The translations under genes and the position numbers were made by a program. Below the pieces are notes generated by a model, which did no database searches, was not told where the DNA came from, and saw only the letters and a program-made list of their open reading frames with translations. A stretch of 64,000 bases of DNA, taken from Rhizobium mayense (lineage in GTDB: Bacteria; Pseudomonadota; Alphaproteobacteria; Rhizobiales; Rhizobiaceae). The DNA lies in NCBI RefSeq assembly GCF_030272705.1, contig NZ_JARFYM010000018.1, positions 62,001 through 126,000 on the forward strand, in the 5' to 3' direction. Of this stretch, positions 34,032-43,296 are shown one piece after another (within the stretch, counting starts at the first letter, position 1; every line of letters begins with the position of its first letter).

Positions 34032-34049
34032 CTGTCGCAAAACTGTCAT
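34032..34049 (+). promoter_or_regulatory. PHO box (PhoB-binding site)
   Basis: CTGTCGC-AAAA-CTGTCAT matches 16 of 18 positions of two CTGTCAT repeats with an AAAA spacer, the PhoB site described for rhizobia. A weaker third repeat (CTGTCTA, 34055) follows, and TAAATG at 34060 lies at a suitable distance to be the -10 box. The site ends 53 bases before the ATG of the ABC ATPase. Confidence 0.75.
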
Positions 34050-34102
34050 CCAGCCTGTCTAAATGTCGCCTTAATTTAATCCGCACGACATTTTGGTCGC
34101 CA

Positions 34103-35194
34103 ATGAACGCCCCCACACGCCCCTTGCTTGCTGCCGTCTCCGCGGCAGAACTTGAATTGAGCTACGGCGAGACAACGATACTTCGCGGCATCGACTTTTC
34201 CCTTCCCACAGGCCAGACGCTGGCGTTGCTCGGACCCTCCGGTTGTGGCAAGACCACGCTGTTGCGGCTGGTCGCCGGCCTTCTCGCCCCTAGCAAAGGG
34301 CGGATCTCAATCGGCGAGCAGATCGTCGCAGACGCCGCCAAAGCTGCTTTCCTGCCGCCGGAGCGGCGTGGGCTCGGCATGGTGTTTCAGGACTATGCCT
34401 TGTGGCCGCACCTGACAGTCGGCGGCAATGTCTCTTTTCCGTTGGAAATGCGCGGCGTCAACAGAGCGGATCGCGAGAGCCGCACGTTGAGGGCGCTGGA
34501 ACGCGTCGGGCTCAGCGGCTATGGGCAGCGCAAGCCGAGCGAGCTTTCGGGCGGCCAACAGCAGCGCGTTGCCATCGCCCGCGCCATCGTCGCCGAACCG
34601 GCACTGATCCTCTTCGACGAGCCCCTCTCCAATCTCGACCGTGAATTGCGCGAAACCATGGTCGGCGAGATCGGCAATCTGATCTCCTCCCTCGGGCTGA
34701 CGGCAATCTACGTCACACACGATCATAGCGAAGCCCTTAGCCTCGCCGACCAAGTGGCGATCATGCGTGGCGGACTTATTGAGCAGCTGGCGCCGCCGGA
34801 TGTCCTCATCGACCGGCCGGCAACGCCGGAGGTCGCGGATTTCCTGCGGCTAGGCTGCGTTGCCGCCGTGGAGCGCCATGGTGAGACCTGGCGGCTGGTT
34901 CGAGGCGGCGCGGCGATTGCGGCTGCCGATGCGGCGGCTCCGGATACCACGCATGCGCTGCTGCCCCTGGGCGCCATCGAACTTGTGGAAGCTTCGCAGG
35001 TAGCGCTCAGCGGCATCGTGCTCCGCTCGCAATTTCGCGGTGATGGCCATCTCGCCACCGTGCAAATCGGATCGGACGAGGACCACGGCGAACTCCAGTT
35101 AATCAGTAGGGCCAAACTTCGCGCGGGCGAGCCCGTCGGCCTGCGGATCGATCCCCAGCATATCCGCTGGTTTTCAAGCAGAGCTTATAAATAA
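34103..35194 (+). CDS. ABC importer ATPase, FbpC/PhnT-like
   Basis: This 363-aa single-domain ATPase of the Fe3+/2-aminoethylphosphonate/polyamine import group has Walker A GPSGCGKTT, signature ELSGGQQQR and Walker B LILFDEPLSNLD. A C-terminal TOBE-like region runs from about residue 240. It energises the permease at 36179. I chose the ATG at 34103, since longer reading would start inside the PHO box region. The position just behind a PHO box implies induction by phosphate limitation. Confidence 0.92.
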   Translation: MNAPTRPLLAAVSAAELELSYGETTILRGIDFSLPTGQTLALLGPSGCGKTTLLRLVAGLLAPSKGRISIGEQIVADAAKAAFLPPERRGLGMVFQDYALWPHLTVGGNVSFPLEMRGVNRADRESRTLRALERVGLSGYGQRKPSELSGGQQQRVAIARAIVAEPALILFDEPLSNLDRELRETMVGEIGNLISSLGLTAIYVTHDHSEALSLADQVAIMRGGLIEQLAPPDVLIDRPATPEVADFLRLGCVAAVERHGETWRLVRGGAAIAAADAAAPDTTHALLPLGAIELVEASQVALSGIVLRSQFRGDGHLATVQIGSDEDHGELQLISRAKLRAGEPVGLRIDPQHIRWFSSRAYK

Positions 35195-35209
35195 AGGGAG
35201 TTTTTGAGG

Positions 35210-36166
35210 ATGTTTAAATCGATCAAGAGCATGGCGCTTGCCGCTGTGACGGCCATGATGATGGCCGGCGTCGCGCATGCAGACATTACCGTTTATACCG
35301 CCGGTCCCCAGGACCTCATCGACAAACTCGCCTCCGGCTTCACGACGCAGACAGGGATCAAGGTCAAGGTCTTCCAGGCGACGACCGGCAAGGTCATGGC
35401 CCGTATCGAATCGGAAGCGTCGAACCCGGTCGTCGACGTGCTGATTTCGGCTTCCTGGGATACAGCAACCGACTTCGCCAAGCGCGGCTGGCTCGTTCCT
35501 TACACCAGCCCGAACGCTGCCAAAGTGCCGGACTTCCTGAAAACCGATACCGCCGTGGCTCAGGGCGTCTCCGCCCTCGGTATCGCCTGGAACCCGAAGA
35601 GCAACACACCGAAGCCGACCGAATGGGCCGACCTGACCAAGCCTGAATACAAGGATCTGGTCAACATTCCGGACCCTGCCCAGTCAGGCTCCTCTTTCGA
35701 ACTCACAGCCGCGTTGCAGGGCACGGATGGCTGGAAGCTGTTCGATGACCTCAAGGCCAACGGCGCGATCGTCGCCGGCGCCAATGCCGATGCGCTGAAC
35801 CCGGTTCTGCAAGGCGCCAAGGCTGCCGTTTTCGGCGCCGTCGATTATATCGCCATGGGCAGCAAGGCCAACGGTGAGAACATCGACGTGATTTTCCCGG
35901 CCTCCGGCACCGTCATCGCGCCGCGCCCGGCCATGATCCTCAACTGGTCGAAGCATCAGGACGAAGCCAAGAAGTTCATCGACTACATGCTCTCCGATGA
36001 AGGCCAGAAGGCTGTCGCAGACGATTATCTGATGCCCTCGCGCACGGACATTCCGGCCAACCGCCCGCTAATCAGCGATCTCAAAGTGCTGCAGTACGAC
36101 GCCAAGGCGATTTACGGCAAGCGCAAGGACACGCTGAAGGAATTCGCGGACAAGTTCGCGAAATAA
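35210..36166 (+). CDS. ABC importer periplasmic binding protein, Fe3+/phosphonate type
   Basis: This 318-aa family-1-like binding protein has a Sec signal peptide (residues 1-22, cleavage after VAHA). It starts the mature part with DITVYTAGPQDLIDKL, as ferric and 2-aminoethylphosphonate binding proteins do. I do not see the adjacent Tyr-Tyr pair that binds Fe3+ in FbpA. Together with the PHO box, that favours a phosphorus-containing ligand, though the homology alone does not decide it. A strong AAAGGAG lies upstream of the ATG. It sits between ATPase and permease genes. Confidence 0.88.
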   Translation: MFKSIKSMALAAVTAMMMAGVAHADITVYTAGPQDLIDKLASGFTTQTGIKVKVFQATTGKVMARIESEASNPVVDVLISASWDTATDFAKRGWLVPYTSPNAAKVPDFLKTDTAVAQGVSALGIAWNPKSNTPKPTEWADLTKPEYKDLVNIPDPAQSGSSFELTAALQGTDGWKLFDDLKANGAIVAGANADALNPVLQGAKAAVFGAVDYIAMGSKANGENIDVIFPASGTVIAPRPAMILNWSKHQDEAKKFIDYMLSDEGQKAVADDYLMPSRTDIPANRPLISDLKVLQYDAKAIYGKRKDTLKEFADKFAK

Positions 36167-36178
36167 GGTCTGAACAGG

Positions 36179-37858
36179 ATGAAGGCGAACGGCATCAGCG
36201 GTGCGGCACCGGCAGCGTGGCTCGCGACATTGGGCCTCGTGCTGGTGGTGGCGGTGCCGTTCGCAGCCATCGTCCTGCAGGCGATTTTTCCGGAGATCGG
36301 GCAGGGCTCCTTTGCGGCGCCCTTCTCGCAATTCCTCGCGGCACTCGGCGACAGCGCATTACTGACGATGAGCCGCAACACGCTGATCCTCGGTTTCAGC
36401 GTCGTTCTTTTGTCCGCGCTGCTGGCTGTGCCGCTCGGCGTGTGCCGGGCACTCTATAAGGTGCCCTTTGCCGGCTTTTGGGACGTGGTTCTGCTCGTTC
36501 CCTTCATGATCCCGCCCTATATTGCCACGCTTGGCTGGATCATGACGCTGCAGCCTCGCGGTTATCTGCAGCAGTTGGCCGGCTTCAATCTGGCGCCGGT
36601 ATTGTTTTCACTCTTCGGCATGACTTTCGTCATGGCGATGAACACGTTTCCGGTCGTCTATTTCGCCGTATCGCGCACGGTCGAAGCGGTCGGCTCGCGC
36701 TATGCCGACATCGGTCGCGTCTTTGGCGCCTCGTCAGCGCGTTCCTTCTGGCGCATCACTCTGCCACTGTCAGCCCCTGGCCTTGCCGGCAGTCTAATGC
36801 TGGTCTTCGCAGCCGCGATCGAGGAATACGGCACGCCGGCTGCCCTTGGCGGGCGCACGAAATTCCAGGTACTGGTCACCGGCATCGATCTGCGCGTCTC
36901 CGATTGGCCGATCGACCTGCCGGGTGCGGCGATACTGTCGATCGTGCTGCTTGCCATGTCGCTTATAACCTTCCTGTTGCAGCGTTGGATCCTTGCTCGG
37001 CGATCCTATGAGACGACGGGCGGCAAGCCGCAAAACAAGGACAAGCGGCCGCTCGGTGCCCTCGGCATTCCCGTCCTCATCGCCTTTGCCGTCGTGGCCT
37101 TTCTTGCGACCGGCGTGCCGTTGCTCGCCATTCTCGCCACCGCCTCGTCCAAGACGATTTCCGGCGGACTGACACCGGGCAATCTCGGCTTTAACAATTT
37201 CCTCGCCGTCTTCAAAGACAGCGCCGGCGCGCTGCGGGCGCTTGGAAACAGTATGGCGCTCGGCGTTGGAACCGCGTTTCTGACCGGCCTGATCGGCGTT
37301 CTCGCTGCCTATACCACCGTCAAGACACGCTATCGTGGCCGCATGCTGCTCGACATCATGACGATCCTGCCGAATGCCCTGCCGGGCATCGTCGTGGCCG
37401 TCGGCCTGATCCTGGCCTGGAATATGCCCGGCCTGCCGTTCACACCCTACAATACCGGTCTCATCCTGCTGCTTGCCTATTGCTGCCTGCTGCTGCCGCA
37501 GCCGGTGCGCTACACCACAGCCGCTTTCCAGCAGATCGGCGACAATCTGGAGGCGGCAGCGCGCGTCTGCGGCGCCAGCAGATTCACCGCCTTCCGTCGC
37601 ATCATGCTGCCTTTGGTTTTGCCCAGTCTGGCAACTTCTATGCTGCTCGTCTTTGCTGTCGCGTCACGCGAACTCGTCGCCTCGGTCGTGGTCGCGCCTG
37701 TCGGCATGCAGACGATCGCAACCTTCATCTGGCGCCAGTTCGAGCAGGGATCGATCGGCCTCGGCATGGCGACGGCCTTCATTACCATCGTCATCACCAC
37801 GCTGCTGCCGCTCTGCGTCATCGGCCTCATGCGCCGCGTCAGCGTCATTCAGGACTGA
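36179..37858 (+). CDS. ABC importer permease with two fused membrane domains, FbpB-like
   Basis: This 559-aa inner-membrane protein has two BPD-type permease halves of about six helices each. The EAA-like loops are at YADIGRVFGAS in the first half and AARVCGASR in the second. This fused form is typical of Fe3+, thiamine and phosphonate importers, where one polypeptide forms the whole channel. It follows the binding protein by 12 bases and completes the three-gene operon. It is convergent with the minus-strand block, 15 bases from that block's last stop. Confidence 0.92.
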   Translation: MKANGISGAAPAAWLATLGLVLVVAVPFAAIVLQAIFPEIGQGSFAAPFSQFLAALGDSALLTMSRNTLILGFSVVLLSALLAVPLGVCRALYKVPFAGFWDVVLLVPFMIPPYIATLGWIMTLQPRGYLQQLAGFNLAPVLFSLFGMTFVMAMNTFPVVYFAVSRTVEAVGSRYADIGRVFGASSARSFWRITLPLSAPGLAGSLMLVFAAAIEEYGTPAALGGRTKFQVLVTGIDLRVSDWPIDLPGAAILSIVLLAMSLITFLLQRWILARRSYETTGGKPQNKDKRPLGALGIPVLIAFAVVAFLATGVPLLAILATASSKTISGGLTPGNLGFNNFLAVFKDSAGALRALGNSMALGVGTAFLTGLIGVLAAYTTVKTRYRGRMLLDIMTILPNALPGIVVAVGLILAWNMPGLPFTPYNTGLILLLAYCCLLLPQPVRYTTAAFQQIGDNLEAAARVCGASRFTAFRRIMLPLVLPSLATSMLLVFAVASRELVASVVVAPVGMQTIATFIWRQFEQGSIGLGMATAFITIVITTLLPLCVIGLMRRVSVIQD

Positions 37859-37873
37859 TCGGGCTGCCGCGCC

Positions 37874-38641
37874 TCACGCCGAAAGCGGCGCAACCGGCTC
37901 GTGCGCAAAGCCCGCCGAATCCAGCGCTCTACGGATGAGGCCGGACGCCTTGGCATCGTTCATGAAGGCCGTCACGAAGGCGAACGCCGAAGGTTTGTCC
38001 TTTCCGACCGCGATCGCGATCCCCGTTTGCTGGAAGCCGCCATCAAGAACGCGGGCGTTCGGAAACCTGGGGAGGAGGGTATGAAAAGCATCGCGCGACA
38101 GAGCGAGAGCCTCCGCTTGTCCCGTCAACAGAAGATCGACCGCAGCGGCGATCGATTCCTGCGCCGTCGGCACGGTCTTTGACAGGCTGCGCGTCGAAGC
38201 GCGGATCGTCGTCGTGTTGGCAATGCCGACGACGCGGATACCCTCACGATCGACCTCGGCAAGCGTCCTGATACCGGATGCGCCGGTCACGAGATAGGTA
38301 CTTTCAAGCACGTAATAGGCCGGACCGAATGCCACTCTCTTGCGGCGTTCCTCATCGACCGGCATGAAGCTGACATCGATCACGCCCCGCTCCAGCGCGT
38401 CGGTGCAAGCGCCGGAGTTCATGAAGATGACGATGTCCAGGGATACGCCAAGCTGGGACGCCAGCGCCTCCGCCAAATCGACGGTCACACCCTTGACCTC
38501 ATCTCGGTCGCGCGTGGCAAAAAGCACGGACGGGGCGGGGGCGGCGATGATGCCGACTCTCAGCTTTCCGGTCGGGGTGAGCTCTCCAAAGGCAGCTTCA
38601 CGATCAAGCGGCATGTGGGCATTGTCCATGGCTTCACACAT
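37874..38641 (-). CDS. solute-binding-domain protein (PBPb type) without signal peptide
   Basis: This protein of about 255 aa has the amino-acid-binding fold: GKLRVGIIAAPAP, DEVKGVTVDLAEALASQLGV, then ACTDALERGVIDVSFMPVDEERRKRVAFGPAYY. No signal peptide or lipobox is visible at any possible start (TTG 38662, ATG 38641, ATG 38629). It is either a cytoplasmic ligand sensor or exported by another route. It is the last gene of the peptide importer block, after the aspartoacylase-like gene. The start is uncertain because no strong ribosome site is present. Confidence 0.75.
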   Translation of the reverse strand: MCEAMDNAHMPLDREAAFGELTPTGKLRVGIIAAPAPSVLFATRDRDEVKGVTVDLAEALASQLGVSLDIVIFMNSGACTDALERGVIDVSFMPVDEERRKRVAFGPAYYVLESTYLVTGASGIRTLAEVDREGIRVVGIANTTTIRASTRSLSKTVPTAQESIAAAVDLLLTGQAEALALSRDAFHTLLPRFPNARVLDGGFQQTGIAIAVGKDKPSAFAFVTAFMNDAKASGLIRRALDSAGFAHEPVAPLSA

Positions 38642-38658
38642 CAAATCAGACCGTCGGA

Positions 38659-39588
38659 TCAAGCCGAAACCGGTGTGCCGACACCGATGAGAGCCTCGCC
38701 TTGATTCACCGACAGGCTCGTCAGCCGGTAAAGGATGAAGCCCGCCTTTTCCGATTGAATAGTTGCAAGAGCTTCGCCGAATACGTTCTTGATTTCACCC
38801 AGCAATTCGCCAACGCCGACGGTCTCGGTGAGATCCTTGCGAGGATACCAGAGGCCGGTGACCGGCGCGGTCGGCACCCACATGGTCACCACCTTGCCTG
38901 ACCCCACGGTACTCTTCGGAGCATCCGCGACCATGCTGAGATGCTGCATCACCCGGCGGACGCCATCCGTGAGCTGCGTGACGGTCGCGTCGCCCCAAAG
39001 GCCGTTGCCGCTGACCTCCGGCAGGATGCTCGGAATGCCGAGCTTGCCCGCGGCATCGACCGTGTAACCGGCCCCGCCGGCTGCGACCAGCACGGGAATG
39101 CCGAAGGCGGCGGCCATGGCCTGGGATTTTTCCGATCCGGCCGGGAAGATCGTGAACGGCTCCAGACCCTCGTCCAGATCGCCGCCATGCATATCGATAT
39201 AGGCGTCGACCTGCGGATAGACCTTCGTCACCAGCCAGTTCGCAAGCCGCTCGCTGGTCGAACCCTCCGGATTGCCGGGGAACATGCGGTTCAGGTTCTT
39301 GCCGTCCTGCGGCATGATGTAGATGTTGCGCTTGTGGAATGCCCGGACGTTGAGGATCGGCAGGATCACCAGCGTTCCTTTGATCTCCTCCGGCTTGGTC
39401 TGCATTGTCCGCACCGCCGCCTCGATCGAGCAGAATTCCGACCCATGGACGCCGGCCGTGATCAAAAGCGTTGGGCCAGGTTGCCCGCTCTCGATGATCG
39501 CGAAAGGGATCGCCGTTTCATCAATCGGAGTAACATGGCCGAACTCGACGCGGGCTTTACCGGTGTGAAGAGCAGGCAAATTTTCCAT
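38659..39588 (-). CDS. succinylglutamate desuccinylase/aspartoacylase family protein
   Basis: This 309-aa zinc amidohydrolase of the AstE/AspA group is related to M14 carboxypeptidases. The zinc site shows as H-x-x-E in AGVHGSEFC and a later His in DMHGGDLDEG, with NRMFPG between. These enzymes remove an acyl group from an N-acyl amino acid. The ATG at 39588 has GAGAGG upstream; a longer frame to 39633 lacks such a site. It is probably cotranscribed with the M14 gene upstream. Confidence 0.85.
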   Translation of the reverse strand: MENLPALHTGKARVEFGHVTPIDETAIPFAIIESGQPGPTLLITAGVHGSEFCSIEAAVRTMQTKPEEIKGTLVILPILNVRAFHKRNIYIMPQDGKNLNRMFPGNPEGSTSERLANWLVTKVYPQVDAYIDMHGGDLDEGLEPFTIFPAGSEKSQAMAAAFGIPVLVAAGGAGYTVDAAGKLGIPSILPEVSGNGLWGDATVTQLTDGVRRVMQHLSMVADAPKSTVGSGKVVTMWVPTAPVTGLWYPRKDLTETVGVGELLGEIKNVFGEALATIQSEKAGFILYRLTSLSVNQGEALIGVGTPVSA

Positions 39589-39710
39589 GGCGCAACATCC
39601 TCTCAAAATAGCGGTGGGATTTATATCTGACATCGCGGAGACCGCGCCGAAAACGTGCGAGAGATTGCGTCAGGATAAACACCCTGTTGCTGTTACGACA
39701 AGGCCGAACC

Positions 39711-41456
39711 TCATGCCGCCGGAAAATCGCTGCTTTCGGCCAGCTGCCTATAGGCTTCGACTGCGTAGAGCACGGTCCGCATCTGTGCCTCGTGGCAATC
39801 GATGAAGGTCTGGTCGTAGACCGTCTCGTCGGTCGCCTCGGTTATGATCGTCAGCGGCGCCTGATAGAGCGAGCTGACCTGCTTCAGCACGGGGATGCCG
39901 TAGCGGACCTCGAACGGAGCGTTCGGCATGTGTTGCCGGACACAATCGATCTGCTTGGCGTTGAAGGCGACAAGGGTTTTGTCCTCCGCAAGTCGTCGCG
40001 CCACCTCGCCAAGCAAGGTCTCGCCGATCGTCTCCCAGCCGGGATGGGTGCAGATGATGAGGAAGAAACCCTTCGGGATGGTCCAGAGCTCGAAACCGCG
40101 TGGCAGGTAGCCGGACATCGGCCGTGTCCATTCATGCGAAGGATAGCCGTGCAGGTTAAGATGAAGCTTGGCGGAAGACAGTGCCAGGGCCGTTGTTCTT
40201 GCGTCACGCTCATAGGCAGGGGCCGGGACGGTGAAAGAGAGATCGTCCCCAAAGGCCGTATAGCGGGCCGCGTGATGCATGTGGAACGGGTTTTCGACGA
40301 TCAGTCTCTGGTGCAGCTCATAGCCGTCGACGTTCTCGACGGGAATGATGGCGAAATGTGAATTGGGATCGGCGGCAAGGGCTTGTGCGGCCCTCAGCGC
40401 GCCGACCGGACCGCTGGTCTCGTTTGCATGTTGGCCGGAGGAGATGAGGACGGCAGGGCCGGGGCCCTTGTGATAACGCCCGAGTACATCGCGACCCTCG
40501 CGTGAAACGGCCTTGATCGGCTCTCCCTCGATCTTGGATAACTCGTTTCGAATCTGACCGATCTTTAGCGGCCGGCCGGCGGTTTCCATGGCGATGTCGG
40601 GGCCTGTGGTCTCCTCATGCTCGCCGAAATCCTCGATCGTCATCACGATCCGCGGATCGACCTTTGCAGCACGAATATCCGGTACGACCTGGCCGGGTCT
40701 TGCTCCGCCACGACCGGCCATGGCGCCCATTTCCGCATTCAGGCATTCGCGCAGGGTGAAAAACAGGTCCTCGTGCATGGCTTCGCGCAGGCTGATGCTT
40801 TCACTGCAGAAATCGAGATCGCGATCGTTGGCCGGCAGCTCGACTGTGATCCGCAGCCGGTCGAAATACGGCTGCTGCCGCTCCCAATGATGCTGCTTGA
40901 CGGCATCGACGGCGGCGAGGAACAGGGTTTCAAAATCAGTCTTCAGGCGCTGCCCGGCATCGGCGACACCGACTGCCCGCCGCCAGCCGCAGCAACGGAG
41001 CACCGGCGTGCCGACATGATCGTCCTCGACGACGTTCGGCGCGAAGACGGCATGCGTGTTCGTTTCACCGGCTTTCGTTGTGAGCGTCACGTCATAGACG
41101 AGATCGAGCTCATTGGCGTGAAAGGATATCTCGGCATCGCCGACGAGGGCGCCCAGCGGATAGGCCTCGATCAGGAAACGATGGGAATCGGCGGCCGCAT
41201 GAACGGGGTAGCCGACCTCGATCCGGGCAAGGGAGGAAACATCGACCTCTTCCAGGAAGAAATAGACCAACGGCTTGTAAGCGCTGCGGATGCGCGCCTT
41301 GATGCCGGCCGCAGCGAGCTTTTCTTCCGCGGCCTTGCGTGAGGGGCTGTCGTCGAACAGCCAGGCCTCGACCGGTTGGCTCGGGGGGCTGGAAAGCAGC
41401 AGGGAGACCAGCGCGTCGAGCGTGCGCGGAACATCGAGATTGAGAATAGTGGTCAT
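39711..41456 (-). CDS. M14-type zinc carboxypeptidase-like protein
   Basis: This 581-aa protein has an N-terminal region of about 300 residues that I do not recognise and a C-terminal M14-like domain. Zinc ligands fit HxxE in SSGQHANETSG and the later His in LHLNLHGYPSHEW. It has no signal peptide, so it would act on imported peptides or amides in the cytoplasm. The ATG at 41456 overlaps the permease stop (ATGA). This places it in the importer operon and suggests that it processes the imported compound. Confidence 0.82.
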   Translation of the reverse strand: MTTILNLDVPRTLDALVSLLLSSPPSQPVEAWLFDDSPSRKAAEEKLAAAGIKARIRSAYKPLVYFFLEEVDVSSLARIEVGYPVHAAADSHRFLIEAYPLGALVGDAEISFHANELDLVYDVTLTTKAGETNTHAVFAPNVVEDDHVGTPVLRCCGWRRAVGVADAGQRLKTDFETLFLAAVDAVKQHHWERQQPYFDRLRITVELPANDRDLDFCSESISLREAMHEDLFFTLRECLNAEMGAMAGRGGARPGQVVPDIRAAKVDPRIVMTIEDFGEHEETTGPDIAMETAGRPLKIGQIRNELSKIEGEPIKAVSREGRDVLGRYHKGPGPAVLISSGQHANETSGPVGALRAAQALAADPNSHFAIIPVENVDGYELHQRLIVENPFHMHHAARYTAFGDDLSFTVPAPAYERDARTTALALSSAKLHLNLHGYPSHEWTRPMSGYLPRGFELWTIPKGFFLIICTHPGWETIGETLLGEVARRLAEDKTLVAFNAKQIDCVRQHMPNAPFEVRYGIPVLKQVSSLYQAPLTIITEATDETVYDQTFIDCHEAQMRTVLYAVEAYRQLAESSDFPAA

Positions 41457-42310
41457 TTTTCCCTCGTCGGATCGAGATAGTCGCGGAGCCAGTCGCCGAG
41501 CAGATTGAGCCCGAGGACGGTGAACATGATGGCGAAGCCCGGAAAGACGCTGACCCACCAGGCCGACTGCACATAGGTGCGACCATCGGCCAGCATGCCG
41601 CCCCAGCTCGGTATCGTCGCATCGACGCCGAGGCCGACGAAGGTCAGGCTGCTTTCGAGCAGGATGTTGTTGGCGACGTTGAGCGTCATCAGCACGATCA
41701 CCGGGCCGATGATATTCGGCAGAATATGCATGAAGATGATCCGGCCCTTGCCGACGCCGATGGCCCGTGCCGACTGGATGAATTCCCGATCGCGCAGGGA
41801 CAGCACCTGGCCGCGCACAAGGCGGGCATATTGCACCCATTGCGCGATGATCATCAGCGATATCAGGACGGAAAGACCCGGGCCGACGATGGCGATGAAG
41901 GTCAGCGCCATCAGCATGAACGGCATGGCAAGCTGAACGTCGGCGATGCGCATCAGGATCATGTCGGCAACACCGCGGAAGTAGCCGGCGATCAATCCTG
42001 CCGTCGTGCCGACGATCGTGGCGCCGCCGACCGACAATATGCCGACGATCAGCGATATCTTGCCGCCGGCGGCGATACGGGCCAGCACATCGCGGCCGAG
42101 CGGATCGGTGCCGAGAATATGTTTCAAGCTGACGAAGGGCGGGAGCAAGCGGGCCCGTAGATCCATCATATCTGCGCTGCCACGGAAGATCACGTCGGAG
42201 AAGACGACGAGCAGGACCATGCCGGCGGTGAAAATGATACCGAGGATCAGTTCCAGCGGCGTATGGCGAAAGAAGGAGATGCGTGTTGCGGAAGAGACGG
42301 CCATGGGCAT
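41453..42310 (-). CDS. peptide-type ABC importer permease, DppC family
   Basis: This 285-aa permease of normal DppC size has an N-terminal helix, the HILGTDPLGRDVLARI segment, an EAA loop (FIQSARAIGVGKGRII) and the DWLRDYLDPT end. Unlike the other two DppC-type proteins in the window, it has no long periplasmic insertion. The ATG at 42310 overlaps the DppB-type stop, and its own stop overlaps the M14 gene start. Confidence 0.92.
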   Translation of the reverse strand: MPMAVSSATRISFFRHTPLELILGIIFTAGMVLLVVFSDVIFRGSADMMDLRARLLPPFVSLKHILGTDPLGRDVLARIAAGGKISLIVGILSVGGATIVGTTAGLIAGYFRGVADMILMRIADVQLAMPFMLMALTFIAIVGPGLSVLISLMIIAQWVQYARLVRGQVLSLRDREFIQSARAIGVGKGRIIFMHILPNIIGPVIVLMTLNVANNILLESSLTFVGLGVDATIPSWGGMLADGRTYVQSAWWVSVFPGFAIMFTVLGLNLLGDWLRDYLDPTREK

Positions 42311-43233
42311 CACTTCCTTCCGATGCGGGGATCGATGATGCCGTAGGCGAGATCGATCGCAAGGTTGGTGAGCACGATCATCAGCGCCAGCACGGTGATC
42401 GTCCCCTGCAGCACCGGATAGTCGCGCGCCGAAATCGCGTCGAAGGCGAGGCTGCCCATGCCCGGCCAGTTGAACACGCGTTCGACAATGACGACGCCCC
42501 CGAGCAAGTCGCCGAACTGCAGGCCGACGAAGGTCAAAAGCGGGATCAGGCAATTGCGAAGCGCATGCTTATAGAGCACGACGCGTTCCTTCAGCCCCTT
42601 TGCTCGCGAGACGAGGATGTATTGCGTCGACAGCGTTTCCAGCATCGCAGTGCGCACGATGCGGACATTGACGGCGGAAAGGATGAGCGCCAGCGTCAGG
42701 CAGGGCAGGACAAGACCCTGATAGACGAGGAAGCCGCTCGACGGCAGCCACTCGAACTTGATCGAGAAAATCAGCACCAGCATGATCGCCAGCCAGAAAT
42801 TCGGGAAGGAGAGCCCGATAAGTGAGAAGATGCGGATAATCTGATCCGACCAGGAGCCGGCCTTGACGGCAGCATGGATGCCTAGCGGGATCGAAATCAG
42901 GAAAGAAATGATCAGCGAGAGGAAAGAGAGCAGCAGGGTGGCGGGCAAGGCTTGCGCAATCAACGTCCAGACCGGCGTGCCGCCGAAGAAACTCTTGCCG
43001 AAATCGCCCCTGATGACGCCCCCGATGAAATTCAGATATTGCATATGGAAGGGCTGATCGAGACCCAGACCAGCGCGGATGCGCTGCAGATCCGCTTCGC
43101 TGATGGCGCCGCCACCACTCACAAGCATGGCCGTAGGATCGCCGGACAGGCGGATCGCATAGGAGACGAGCAGCGTGACGACGATCACGACGAACAGCGC
43201 CTGAAACAGACGTTTTAAGATATAGACTGGCAT
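42310..43233 (-). CDS. peptide-type ABC importer permease, DppB family
   Basis: This 307-aa DppB-type permease starts with MPVYILKRLFQALFVVIVVT, has the GLGLDQPFHMQYLNF segment, a core of helices and an EAA loop (SRAKGLKERVVLYKHALRN). It follows the binding protein gene after about 60 bases and is coupled to the DppC gene. Confidence 0.93.
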   Translation of the reverse strand: MPVYILKRLFQALFVVIVVTLLVSYAIRLSGDPTAMLVSGGGAISEADLQRIRAGLGLDQPFHMQYLNFIGGVIRGDFGKSFFGGTPVWTLIAQALPATLLLSFLSLIISFLISIPLGIHAAVKAGSWSDQIIRIFSLIGLSFPNFWLAIMLVLIFSIKFEWLPSSGFLVYQGLVLPCLTLALILSAVNVRIVRTAMLETLSTQYILVSRAKGLKERVVLYKHALRNCLIPLLTFVGLQFGDLLGGVVIVERVFNWPGMGSLAFDAISARDYPVLQGTITVLALMIVLTNLAIDLAYGIIDPRIGRK

Positions 43234-43296
43234 GATTTGCCCCTGCTGAAACGATGACTGCTCGCCTGTCAGCGGGCAGTCATGCCGGGTTCCGAT

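Noticed and set aside
35210..36166. Firm call as ferric iron binding protein FbpA
   Set aside because: No adjacent Tyr-Tyr ligand pair is seen, and the PHO box suggests another ligand. The family name alone does not decide it.
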